A stretch of 64,000 bases of DNA, from NCBI RefSeq assembly GCF_005239225.2, contig NC_133297.1, forward strand, positions 7,386,392 to 7,450,391. Reading direction: 5' to 3'. Below are positions 1 to 11,588 of this stretch, in pieces (positions within the stretch are counted from its first letter, which is position 1; every line of letters begins with the position of its first letter). The notes below the pieces were generated by a model. It was given only the letters and a program-made list of their open reading frames with translations. It searched no databases and was not told the DNA's origin. This DNA is from Populus alba. Its lineage: Eukaryota > Streptophyta > Magnoliopsida > Malpighiales > Salicaceae. Made by a program: the position numbers and the translations under genes.

Positions 1-3000
1 AAAGAACAACTTGGATTGTCCAAGCTTAATTCATTGTGGTCGTGTCCATTTTCTCGGGTCATAAATTTTGCGTGTTAACCCGAGTTAATATAGTGTGTCG
101 TCATCTTTTCATTGCACTCCTAAGATTTTTTACAGCTTAATTTTGTGACAATATGCTATTTAACATTTAACCTAGGGCTAGGTTGATGTTAAAAACAAAG
201 GTGGTGTGAACTCTTTTTTTAACCAAATCACCAATTGAATAAGGCGATCTATTCGCTCTCGGCCTGATAGGCAAACAAGCACACCAACTTTTTCTTGTAT
301 TTATTAACGCATTTGGTGATCAATTAATATAATATGATATATTGGTGTAGTTTTTTTATCCTCATTCTAAATAGTTTATCACAAGTAGAAAAGAAATCAC
401 TCATATTTTCTTAATGCAATAATTGACTATTCATCTGCCCTGCAGCAAAACATTATAAAACAAAAAATCATCCCTAACATCTTATAGTTTGATCAAAATT
501 ATACTTAATTATAAAGTTTTTAAAAAATTATAATTTGCATATTGAACTTTATACATGCGCTAATACTTAACATTCTCATAAAAAAAATCAATAAAAAATA
601 TTTATAAATTTATCATTATTTTTAATTTAATGACTAAAATACTCATATATTAAAAATTACAACTTTTCCATAAATAAATAAAAAAAACCCCCTTTCATCC
701 TTTCTTATAAATGGATTTCAATCATCAAAATTCAACAATCGCCTTAAGACTTTGGATTTCCAATCCTATTTGTCAAGGCTCCATAAAACCTTAATGAAGT
801 TGTCAAGGTGGTATGATAAGAAGATTGACTAGAAAGGAAGGGACATTGAAGGCTCACCATGGAACCTTGACAAATAAGGCAAGTTGATAACTCAAATCAA
901 GGGCGGAGGCATGCATGGGATTAGGTGGGCTCTAGCCTAGGTCAAAATTTTATCAATATTTTTTTTATTAGTTTTATGTAAAGAAAATTAGTAATTCTCA
1001 ATTCAAGTATCAAAAAATTCTAAAAATTTACTTAGAGCCTTCTAATATGATGTTTTAGCTTGGTTTAAAATTTCATAATTTTTAGAGAAATTCAAAATTT
1101 TGATAAAAAAAATCATAATTTAACCAGTTTTATGTTATTGGGTGTAATTTTCAATCCGAATATCAGATTGAACTGAAATTTTACGAGGAATCTTAAAATA
1201 TATTGAATAAAATATGGTTAAAATTTTATGATGAATAAAGTTTGGTAGTGCTAACAAGAAAAAATGTCAAATAAAAGCAAAACGACTTATTAATAGTAAA
1301 ATGGTTATTTGCCATTAAAAAATAAAACAAATCAGTTTTTCCTTTCTTTTATATGTTGTTGATTGGGCAAAGCATAATAGAAAAGGAAAGAAAATAAAAA
1401 GGCGAGAGAGAAGAGAAAAAGTAAGGGGAAAACATAAAAAAAATCCAAGAAAAAAAAAAAGAAAAGTGAGAGAATAACTTTTTAAACTTACAAAGTCCAA
1501 CTTATGAAATACTAATCTAAAGAAGAATTAAGTGAAGGAAGGAGGAATTGAAAGAGAAAAAAAATTAATTACTTTTTTTTTCAGTTGACATGAGATTGTT
1601 ATTTTATCCTAGTATAAGGGTTGTTACAATACCAATTCAGATTCGATTATAGATGAATTATATTTCAACAAAACATCAAAAGATATAACTTTAATAGTGA
1701 GTTTATTTTTACTTTTACTTTAATTTTATATACTTTTAAATTTATTTTTTAATATTTTGGGTAGTGTATTTGAATAAAAACTTTACCGTTAACTTTAAAA
1801 ATTCATGTACATGAGCTAATAATTTATCTTAAAAAAGATTTATATATTTATTTAATAGCCGAGGGTAGGAAAAATTCCTAGCTTTGCCCTTATCTCAAGT
1901 CATCTTCCCTCCCAATCTTTTCCCTAGCAATCCTCCATTTTCAACCTTCATAACCTCTCTAGGCTCTCTTTTATAAGTTTCAACAAAAACTTCTTTGATA
2001 ACTAGGTCAATAAACATCCAAAGCCTCTCCCTTCCATCAACCTTCTCTCTTTAATCTCCCTCGATAACAACAGAAAAACCTCGAATTTCTATTCTCTTTC
2101 AATCTCAAACCCAGGAGGAAATCAAAAAAATCCAACCCAACAATAACAGGTTACTGCAAACAAATGCTTGACCAGTATTTATAGGACTGTGACAACCTAC
2201 CCGATTATTGTTACACCTTAAAAGTGGTGAAGATCTTAACGAAGACCTGGTGTTTTAAGAGAAATTGAGGAGAATGACAGATGGGAGGATGAGTTTCGGG
2301 TCAACCCGTTTGTCGAGTTCTTGACCTGAGCTTATCAAATTGCTAACAAAATTAATTAGAAGTCCAGTCCGCTAAGCTAATTGTTTGATCTGTCTCAAAT
2401 TTTATCATTGAAGATGTTTTAATTTTCTAATATGTCATTTTGCTGAGATTTTTAGGTCAAATCATCGAAATTTATCATGTGATTTCTACGTGGCTATTTT
2501 TTATTCTTAAGATACACTTGTAAGTCAGACGTCAACCAAAAGTTTTTTTATATGCAAATCACATGATTAATTCCAATAATTCTATTTGAAAATTAATCCT
2601 GTCATGATAATATGTTAGAAACTTAAAGTATATTTAACAATAAAGTTGACCCAAATGGAGGTATAATGGTATATTGGAGAATTATCCTATTATATATTAT
2701 ATATAAAAAGAGCTTTAGCCATTACCCGCTAATTTAAATTTATGTCATGTATAATTGAAAAAAAAAAAAAAGAAGCTTTATAATAATATAATATTAAATG
2801 AGATTTTTTAATAATTATTATTTTAAAATATTGATGTATATTTAGAGTATGAAATATAATCCAATTCATGAATTACTTAAGTATAGTTAAAAAAATATTT
2901 TATACTGTTTAAAATCAAATAAATTAATTTAATTATAATTATCAAAATTTATGTGAAATTATTTAAAAATAAAAGATATTTATTTTAATATAAATTGAAA

Positions 3001-3672
3001 TTTATTTATTTATTTATAAATGACTCTGGATAATATAAAAATAAAAAATATATTATAAATTTGTTAAATAATATATGTCCGAAATACGGCTACGAAACTA
3101 GTATTGTGAAAGATACTTGGAACCTCAAATCTTAGTGCTCAATCTAATGGAGCGTGCTATAACCAAAAATCATTCAAGTCAAAGAGTTAAAAGGTTGGCC
3201 CAGTTACATGGAAACTGGTCCACCCAATTCTAGCCTTGGACTGGATTACTCAATTCTCGAACTAGCCGACGTCACAGGGCTCCATACCAGTTACAGTTAG
3301 CATCAGGAAACGGTGCATCTTATGCCACCTATGTTGTCTGTTGGATGATTTTTTTATATTTTTTTAAGAAATATTTAGATAATGTTAGTGTTTTTAAATA
3401 GGAAAAAAAACTGTTGTATGAATTTTTTTACAATTTTTTAGGAAGTAATTATACTATTTGAATCCAAATCTCAATGAATTTAGGGATGCATATTAGTTTT
3501 TTTTTAAAAAAAATTTTGAGTCCAAAATAAAGCAAACATCCTTACAAAGTATGCATGAAGCATCTCAAATGAGACCTCCATACGAGGACAGAAACAAGAA
3601 AGTCTGAAGAACACAGCCATAAAATCAGCAAAGATCAAACACAGAACTGACAAAATCTTGGTTCCGTTTGTA
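1..3672. other. Intergenic DNA, AT-rich, no gene recognised
   Basis: No open reading frame here resembles a known protein. Visible contents are a degenerate MITE-like piece near 904-1060 (listed separately), a purine-rich low-complexity tract around 1381-1560, and a C/T-rich, G-poor stretch at about 1861-2160 that resembles the untranslated part of an old LTR but has no visible ends. Very AT-rich DNA follows at about 2690-3070. The short open frame at 1315-1500 (-) is translated low-complexity sequence and is not a gene. Confidence 0.6.
904..1060 (-). repeat. Degenerate copy of the CAGNGGCGGA-ended hAT-type MITE
   Basis: The GGCGGAGG start followed by G-rich text and a GGGCTC-AGCCTAGG box resembles, in the same order, the reverse complement of the right end of the intact MITE at 26411-26565. 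The far end (AGAGCCTTCT, then AGCTTGG) matches its opposite end only loosely. No target duplication is visible. The homology is by eye and is weaker than for the intact copy. Confidence 0.3.
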
Positions 3673-4039
3673 TCAATCACTCTTGGAAAAGAAACCGGGG
3701 ATCAGTTCGTACTCATTGGAAATATCAAAATCACTGTGACCGAGTGGCTTCAAGCTGTAGTTTAATTTAACTGTGTAGAAAATGCAAGGAGCCAAGGAGT
3801 TCCAAGTTAATTTGAAGTTTTTGTTTTCTCATGCGCTGCGAACCTGTGACGTTGCGGTACAATACGCTGTGGAGATTCTCTACACAAGTGGTCAAGAACA
3901 AAAATGCAAGCAAAGAGTGCTGTCGTGTAGCTAGAAAGCACGCTGAGTGACGGGTTAGTTGAAATCTAACCTTCCCAAAACATGATTGCAGCATAAAGAC
4001 AATGCTGAGTGTTCTTGAGCTCCTTGGCTTTTAATGCAG
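3673..4039 (-). pseudogene. Two exon-like segments of an unrecognised gene, possibly a relic
   Basis: On the minus strand, two segments join in phase. Segment 3971-4039 is preceded by an AG acceptor (CAGTTACAG) and followed by GT (GGGAAG|GTTAGA). Segment 3673-3770 is preceded by TTTTCTACACAG and ends in TGA. Together they read about 54 codons without a stop. The last residues include PLGHSDFDISNEYELIPGFF, which looks like real protein rather than translated AT-rich DNA. I do not recognise the family. No upstream exons could be found in the repeat-filled DNA above 4040, so this is either the 3' end of a gene with distant exons or a truncated pseudogene. Confidence 0.3.
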
Positions 4040-7000
4040 CTGTAACTGGGTAAGGGTTGAGAATTATCAATTTGGCTGTGAATTTGTTTTAAAATGTTTG
4101 GTGAATATTTTAAAAACATCTTCAATTCAATCCTTTACTTCAAGTATAATACAATTCATTTAGATACGTTAACTGCTACTTTCCATTAAAATAAGCATTT
4201 AGACCTGTAGCTATAAGTGCAGGCCGTGTAATTTGCCTATGCTGCCGTACGAAATGGTCGCTAATTTTTTTTTGTCAGCCAGCTCTGCTTCTTGTTTTTT
4301 TTTTTTCTATTAGCTTTCGGCTTTGACTGGTGTGATCTGTTAATCATTTATTTACCTGCATCTAACTTTAACAAAGAATTTAAATTAAATAATAAACACC
4401 ATAACATCTAGTTATATAATAATAGAGGTAATCATTTTTTAGTTTAAATTTTTATTAAAAAAAATAACTAAATTGAATTTAAAAAAAAACAAAATCACAA
4501 TTGAAATTGGTTCAAACTAACCAGATTTGATTCTGTTTTTTTAAAACCGGTTCAAACTGATTTGACTCAATTTTTTTTAGTTTAGACTTGATTTTTTTTT
4601 AGTCTGGTCTGTTTTTTTTTATTTAGATTCGATTCGATCTTTTCAGTTTTAAATTTATAAAACCGAAACCAAACAGTGAATTTTTTTAAAATTTTAATCA
4701 ATTTTTTTTTATAATTTAGTTTTTTTAGTTTTTTTTTCAATTTAATTAGTTTTTTATTTTCTTCTCACCTATTACCTATTATAAGATAATAAATTTCTCC
4801 ACGCAAAATCTCAAATCTAAGCGACGACTTGAAGCAATCATTAATGAGTGGGGGTTCAATCTTGATGTGTAAAAATTGATTTGAAATGTCCTTGTTTTCT
4901 TTACTAGAGAATTAGATCATTAGCACATGTACTCTAAAAAAGGATATTTCAAAAAATTACATCATTAACATATTAAAAAGTGAAAATGAATAAAAATATG
5001 GATATTTTTAATTATATACAACAACACTTTATAATTTTTTATATATTTTTTTAATATTTAACCGCAGTAAAACACTAGTTAAATAGCTAATAAGCACAAT
5101 AATGCCCAAATAAATTACTATAGCCCACGCTACCATGCACATAAATACATCACATTACAGATTGTTGTAATACCTTATTTTTTATTATTTTTATTATTAT
5201 TATTATTTTAAGACCAGGTTGATGGTTAATTTAGATAAATTTGTTAATAAAAGACACTTAAACGCAAGAGAATCAAAGTAAAAGAAACATAGAAAATCGG
5301 AGTATAAAATATTTTTCAGAAAACAAATATAAATTATTATTTAAAAAAAAATTCTGTCAGGAAACAAATACTTGGAAACTTGAAGAATATTTTCTTATAG
5401 AATATTCCAAGCAGAACAAACCGACAGCAAGTAAAAAAAGAAACCTCGCAGCAAGACTGCTTTATTACTTTTAAAAGCAGAACGCTCAGGTGTTTATTTC
5501 CTTCCATAAATTATCAAGACCAAGCAGTAACTGGATTGGTTGGACAGACCCTTCTCTCATAAATCGATTCATCCAATTCCAATTGAATAAACCTCTCTAC
5601 TGTAAATTGATCCATCTAATTCTACTAAAGCGCCAACTGCTCATAATTTTATTGCCTACCTAAAACTATCGGCCACCAAGAACTGCAGTGCGGAACCAGA
5701 GATTTAGGTCGTGGTAAAAATCAAAATTTAATAACTCAAGAGCTCAGAAAGTCAAACGTAGATGTCGTGGCAGCGATGCAGGCGAGGGTCCGTTGGAAGA
5801 ATGGGCGCTAGAAGGTGTGGTTGTGGGGCAGCGAATGGAGACTGGTCATGACTCGGACCCTGTCAGGCTCTGGTTTTTCTTTTCTTTTACTCTGCTGCCA
5901 CCCTCTCTCTCTCTCTCCTTTTCACTTCTTTTCACAGCGGCCAAAACCGTGCTTTTCTCTCACCAATCACTATTAACAACAAACCCACAAAAGCAAAAAG
6001 TCAGATACTGCGTTTACAGATTGGAACAGATAATATACATATAAAATATAAAAAGAAACCAATAAAGCTAAAGAAGAAAGAGCACCCCAGCAGCGAGTTG
6101 CAGCCCACCCCTCTCCTTCTTTCCACTCCAAAGTAGGTCTAAATCCTATAAAATGCAGGATTTTACTTTTTGAACAACATAGTTTACACCCATCAGGCAG
6201 GGCATAACAACCTTTATATTCAACATCAACGGCCATGAACTTTGAAAATCCACATGAAATTAATTCTTGAATCCTCAAACTACAACTATTGGAAGCTTGA
6301 TTGACCAAATCATTTGAAGAAACCACACCAACTGTAATATTAGTGATAATAACTTCCTCGTGGATAAGGGACACTCTCAAAGAAGGATAAAAGCTGGTGT
6401 GACTTAAATGCTAAGCCCCCGTCTTTTTATTGGAGTCCTCGCTCGCCAAATTGCATGAATGAAAAAAAAAAAAAAAGATTTTTAATCCATATTTATTTTT
6501 GTACCTGGAAAAACGCACACAGTGTGAAGGGCATACTTTCAGGCCCTATCAATAATTTTCTGTATTTATTTTCGAGTTAAGTAATAATTTTTCTTTTTAG
6601 GAACTGAAATAATCAAAATCTGGAGAGTTGATAGCCATCTCCAAGCAAAAAGTCGTTGATTTATCACTTTCCTCTCTTTTACTTTAAGCCAGACAAGCAT
6701 CGATTCCCAAAAGGAATCTGGCGGTCAAGAAATACGACGTCGCTTGAAGCGTTTTTAGGAAAGCCTGAAACATTGGAAAACGATCCCGTGAATTGTGTGG
6801 GTCTCTCTCTCTTTTTCTACAAAAAAAAAATGAAACAGACAAAACACGAAGTCACAAACAGCATAAAAACACAAATTTCTCAACAACTACAACAACAACA
6901 ACAGTAGAATTTCACAAATTCTAAGGTTTCTCCTAGAAGATTCCCGAGAAAAATTTCCCTTCTCGCAATTTTACCTTTCTTGTTTGGCTCCCCAGAGAAA

Positions 7001-7257
7001 AGAGAACAGACACAACGACAAAAGTCCTTCTCTAGAAGACTAGCGTTTTCACCATGTCTTCTTAAACCTCTGATCTCCTCAACTTCTTGTTATCTCAATA
7101 ACCCTATATCTTTTTATTTTCAAGTTAAAAATATTCTCTTGTCAAGCTTGGTTGAAAGGTCGTTGTTGCTAAGTGTTTGTTTGTTTGTTGTGTTATTACC
7201 TGTCGTTTTGTATCATTGTTTATATAAACAAAAAAGAAAAAAAAAATATTTGTTTGA
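4040..7257. other. Intergenic DNA and 5' flank of the EDR4-like gene
   Basis: Positions 4400-4800 are simple T-rich repeat DNA containing several AACCGGTT-like and AAACCGAAACC-like boxes, a decayed dispersed repeat. Positions 5160-5200 are a TTATTATT tract. From about 5700 the base composition becomes more balanced. The region from roughly 6780 to 7257 has CT-rich and CAA-rich stretches (for example CAACAACAACAACAG near 6892) typical of a plant promoter and 5' leader, and I take it as the leader of the gene starting at 7287. No TATA box stands out. Confidence 0.45.
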
Positions 7258-7278
7258 ATGATTCATTCTTTGTATTAA
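7258..7278 (+). promoter_or_regulatory. Six-codon upstream ORF just before the EDR4-like start
   Basis: ATG at 7258-7260 opens a six-codon frame (M-I-H-S-L-Y) that stops with TAA at 7276-7278, only 8 nt before the main ATG at 7287. If the transcript starts upstream, as the leader suggests, ribosomes would meet this uORF immediately before the main start. It could therefore lower translation or make it dependent on leaky scanning. The context of the upstream ATG (TTTGAATGA) is weaker than that of the main one (AAAAATGG). Confidence 0.4.
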
Positions 7279-7286
7279 TAATAAAA

Positions 7287-10200
7287 ATGGCGGAGTCAAC
7301 GAAAGTGAGGTTGGTACGGTGCCCAAAATGTGAAAACCTTCTTCCAGAGCTTGCTGATTATTCTGTTTATCAGTGTGGTGGTTGTGGTGCTGTTCTTCGA
7401 GGTACTTGATTTTCTCTCTCAATTTTCTGTTTGTTTGATGAGAAAGTTAATTGGGTAAAGCGATAGAAAGATTATGTCTTTAATTTTGGTTTTTCTTACT
7501 TTTCATAATTGAAATTCTTGGCTTTTGTACTAAAATTTGGTGTCTAGCTGATTGTTTCCTTTTCAGTTAATTAAGGAGTATTAGCAGTAAGTTGTGATGC
7601 ATTATGTTTGATTTGAGATTTTTGTTCTCAATGAATGGAAATTTGATTTTCTCTCATCTTATTAGATGAAATGTGTGGTCTCCCCCCCTAGCTCATTGTA
7701 ATTTCTGTTCTATTGATCATGAAACCAAGGAGAGAGAAGAAATTAATGAATTGAATAATCTCTGTACTTGCTGGAGATTTTTTTTGGGATCAAGTTTTGA
7801 GAGTCGTATTTATTGTTTATGTGAAATGCAGCGAAAAATAAGAATCGGGATACAGACACTTTATCACTGGAGAAATCGGATGAAGTTAGGGTAGCTGGAG
7901 TTGCTACCATCTCATCGATTTCTGTGGAAAATGTAGTTGAACTGAGTGATACTTCTGATACAGATGTTAAGTCGAATGCTGGTTCTTTGAGGTGTGAAGA
8001 AAAGAATCATGAGAAGAACGATATGGACCGCGATGATATATCCAGGAATCCAGCTAAATCTGCTAGTGGAAAATGGGTCGTTGGAAATGGTCTTGAAGAT
8101 GATAGGAATAGAGATGATTGGGGTGATGCAGCGGGAAGAGAACCTGATGAGGTGAATTCGCAGATCAGATATACTAAAGGGTCTAGGAGATCTGGACAGA
8201 TGTCGGGCAGGCAATGTGGGGATAGAGGTGAAATGGAGGGGTTTCAAAGAATCTTGAGATCTGAGGGTGAAGGCATGAGATTTTCAACTTCAAACTATCC
8301 AGATGAGGGCCCATCGAATTACAATTTTGATTCTTCTTATGGTTACGGTGATCAATTAAGGAATGTTGATGAGCAGAGTGGGGCTAGTAGAGTTCAGTAC
8401 CTTGAAAAAGATCGAGCAGAGCTTCTCAGGAAGCTGGATGAGCTAAAAGAACAACTTAGCAGGTCCTGTGATGTGGCTGACAAACCCAACGAGAAGGTTC
8501 CTCTTAATGGGAGAATGGCTCCTCCAGATTCTTATGGTGGTTCTGATAAATGGTTTGAAGGTAGTTCTTCAATGTCCAATAGGGCTTCAATGCAGTTCTT
8601 TGCACCTGATAGGCATGCCACAGGGCCCTCTTACTTCAATCACCATCCTGAGTCTTTTGCTTACACTAATGGGCATGAAATGCATATGAATAGCTTTCAT
8701 CCCTCGGTGCACAAGTCAAATCTTATTCCTGGATATGGGGATCCTTTTGGGTCTCAAACACTCAGGAGAACTCCACATAAGTTACCTGGTCAATACCAAC
8801 AACCACCTCATCAATATTTTTCTGGACATTACTTTGATACCAATCCTGATTTATTCGAGCCATATCCATCCAATGCAGCCTTTCACCAGCCTTTTTGTTC
8901 TTGTTTCCATTGCTATGAGAAGCATCATGGAGTTTCAGCAACAGTTCCACCCGCTTCTTTTGGCAATATAAGGTTCCCTGATGTGTCAAACAATCCCATA
9001 ATGTACCAGCACAGAAACTCTGCGGCATTTGGCCCACACATGAATAATTCCAGGATTCCTGTTCCTTCTCAATTCAATTTCCGCAGTTCTCAATCCCACA
9101 AAAGATGGCCAAGTGATCTCAACTCTGAAATGGCTGGTTTTGCTCGCCCTCATACTCGAAGAGTGGTCTTAGCCAGTGGTAGCAGATGTTGTCGTCCCAT
9201 AGCTGGCGGCGCTCCATTTTTAACATGTTTTAATTGCTTTGAACTGCTGCAACTTCCCAAGAAAGTACTACTTATGGCTAACAATCAACAAAAGATGCAG
9301 TGCAGCACCTGTTCCAGTGTGATCAATTTTTCTGTTGTAAACAAGAAACTCATGCTTTCTGTTAACACAGAAGCAACACAGATTCCTACAGAGGTTGATG
9401 ACAGCTCCAGTGAGATGATAAAAACCCACACTTCATATTCCCAACACCACATCAACAGGATAAATGCAAATTTCTCTTCCGATGATTATGATAATTCTGG
9501 CTATGACTTCCAAACAGTAGAAACAGATCCAATAGGTCACCATTTGAAGTCAACCAATCCTCAGGAGACACAAAGTTTCCACTCTTCATCTCCAAGTACA
9601 TCTGAGTATGAAAATATCCCAGACATTTTAATTGCACCCATCAATGGTGTTCAGCAAGCCTCACTGTCTCCACCACCTCCTGGTTCACCTCTTCAGCAGC
9701 ATTTTGATTTCTCTTCTAATAATCATGCAGTGAATCGATTTGGGAAGGGAAACCGAAGCAATCGTGCAGATCACGAAAGGGTGATAACAAACAAGGCTAA
9801 CACACGACAAAATTCTATGAAAGAGGCTCCTGTGGCGACTGAGATGGAGGTGTCATTTCCTGATTATTCTAATACTGCAGCATCCCAAGATTCAGGTGAT
9901 GCGAGCAGAGAAGATAGTCAGTCAAGAAACAACAAGGGGGGTGATTCATTTTTTGCGAACATTATCAAGAAAAGCTTTAAGGATTTTTCCAGATCTCACC
10001 AGACAGACGAGCATGGTAGAAATAATGTCTTGGTTAATGGGCATCACATACCAGATCGTTTGGTAAAGAAAGCTGAAAAACTAGCTGGACCGATCCATCC
10101 CGGACAGTATTGGTAAGTTTGCATTCAGATTCACCAGTTGTTGCAAATAAGAATGCTATTAATGCTTTTGTCTGAGGATTTAGATTGTAGTGGTATCCAT

Positions 10201-11516
10201 GTGCTTTGTAAACCTTGTAAATGATTTTCATGCATGGAAACGTAAATCATTCATTAATTGGTGTAGCTATTGTACATGTTCTTGTATGTTGCATGTGTTT
10301 GAACTTTGAAGTGTGTGCTTAGTGCTGGCTGAATGCTTGTTATTTTTGTGCCTCAATTACATTAGTGGTCGCTTATAATTCTAGAAGGAAATAAAAAGGG
10401 TTGTTTTAATGTTTGGTTTTTACTATGTTCCTTGACCAGGTATGATTACCGAGCTGGATTTTGGGGTGTTATAGGCGGGCCGTGTCTTGGCATAATTCCT
10501 GTAAGATCAACTGCATTTTATTTTTGTTGTGTGAATAGTAGTTCATTATCAACTAGTGGTAGTTTTATTAGTAATATTTATGCAACTGTTATTTTTCTTG
10601 CAGCCATTTATTGAAGAATTAAATTATCCCATGCCAGAAAATTGTGCTGGTGGGAGTACTGGTATTTTTGTAAATGGAAGAGAGCTTCATCAGAAAGATT
10701 TTGATTTGCTGGCTAGTAGAGGACTGCCAACTGATAGAGACAGATCTTACATCGTTGAAATCTCTGGAAGAGTCCTGGATGAGGACACTGGAGAAGAGAT
10801 GGATAGTCTTGGCAAACTTGCTCCAACGTAAGTTTCCATGCTCCACTGTTCATTTACCTCATTTTCTTTTGCTTGTCAAATTATCAAAGAATGAGAATTG
10901 CATCGTTTAATCCTGCCATCAACTATTTTACAATGAGTGTCATATCTCTATGCCATCTGATTATAACCACTGCCTATGTCATAAAGAAGAATGAAAGGAT
11001 CACGGCAATATTATGGCTCCCTCACCGCCCTGAATGTTTTTACTGGTATAGAAAGAATGATATGATTTTTCATGTGAGTGTTGTGTTCATCACTGCATTT
11101 TCCCTGCTATTTGCATGTCTGGAACACCGGGCTGACTTTGCATGAAGAGATTACATCTCTTCATAACGGTACTGAATAATTGCTAAATTACTTCTAGATA
11201 TCTGGTCGATCAACTCAAGTTTTTCCTATCCTTTTGTACCGTTAGCCACCTGAAAAAGAAAGTTTACTAATTTTAACTTGTCATCTTTGAGAGGAATGTA
11301 TTTAATCAATGTCTCCCATAATAATGGGAGCCCATTACATGGGTTGAACCTACACATCCATTCTTTCATGAAGGTTGCTGTTGTGCCATCTAATATTTTA
11401 CAGAAAACAAATATGTTATGAAAGTGGAAGGATATAATCTCATTGATTTTCCAAACAGAGTTGAGAAGGTAAAGCGTGGATTTGGCATGAAAGTTCCCAA
11501 AGCTGCTGTGCAATGA
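7287..11516 (+). CDS. EDR4-like / DUF3133 zinc-ribbon protein, 912 aa
   Basis: Five coding exons with GT/AG borders join in frame: 7287-7401, 7832-10112, 10440-10500, 10604-10827 and 11459-11516 (TGA at 11514-11516). They give 912 residues. The N-terminus holds a four-cysteine zinc ribbon (C12, C15, C30, C33 in RCPKCENLLPEL and YQCGGCGAVLR). A short predicted coiled coil lies at about 224-252. The DUF3133 zinc ribbon starts near 492 (CRPIAGGAPFLTC) with cysteine pairs at 504/507 and 529/532. The middle is low-complexity, rich in S, N, P and H. The C-terminal 113 residues form a conserved module (YDYRAGFWGVIGGPCLGIIP, FVNGRELHQKDFDLL, GLPTDRD) ending FGMKVPKAAVQ. This module is typical of the subgroup that TAIR calls extra-large-G-like/DUF3133 (At4g01090, At1g01440, At2g46380), from memory. 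EDR4, a relative, modulates salicylate-dependent defence and cell death, but the biochemical role of this subgroup is unknown. The start is chosen for the zinc ribbon and the AAAAATGG context. No break is seen. Confidence 0.9.
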
Positions 11517-11534
11517 AACTGTAGAGGTCAAAAA

Positions 11535-11588
11535 CTTGTGATGTGGCTTCTGTAATGCGGGCTTGTGATGTGGCTTCTGTAATGCGGG
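11535..11588 (+). repeat. Perfect 27-bp tandem duplication in the 3' UTR
   Basis: Two identical 27-bp units lie head to tail (11535-11561 and 11562-11588), each beginning CTTGTGATGTGG and ending GTAATGCGGG. They start 18 nt after the EDR4-like stop codon, so they are probably transcribed in its 3' UTR. Perfect identity implies a recent duplication. Confidence 0.9.

Noticed and set aside
5973..6380. 135-codon minus-strand frame with several cysteines
   Set aside because: It briefly suggested a receptor-kinase extracellular fragment, but the cysteine spacing fits no pattern I know. Its C-terminal third overlaps simple sequence, and there are no supporting exons.
7173..7286. In-frame upstream extension of the EDR4-like gene
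   Set aside because: It would have to start at a non-ATG codon and reads as hydrophobic, AT-derived sequence. The zinc ribbon begins right after the ATG at 7287.
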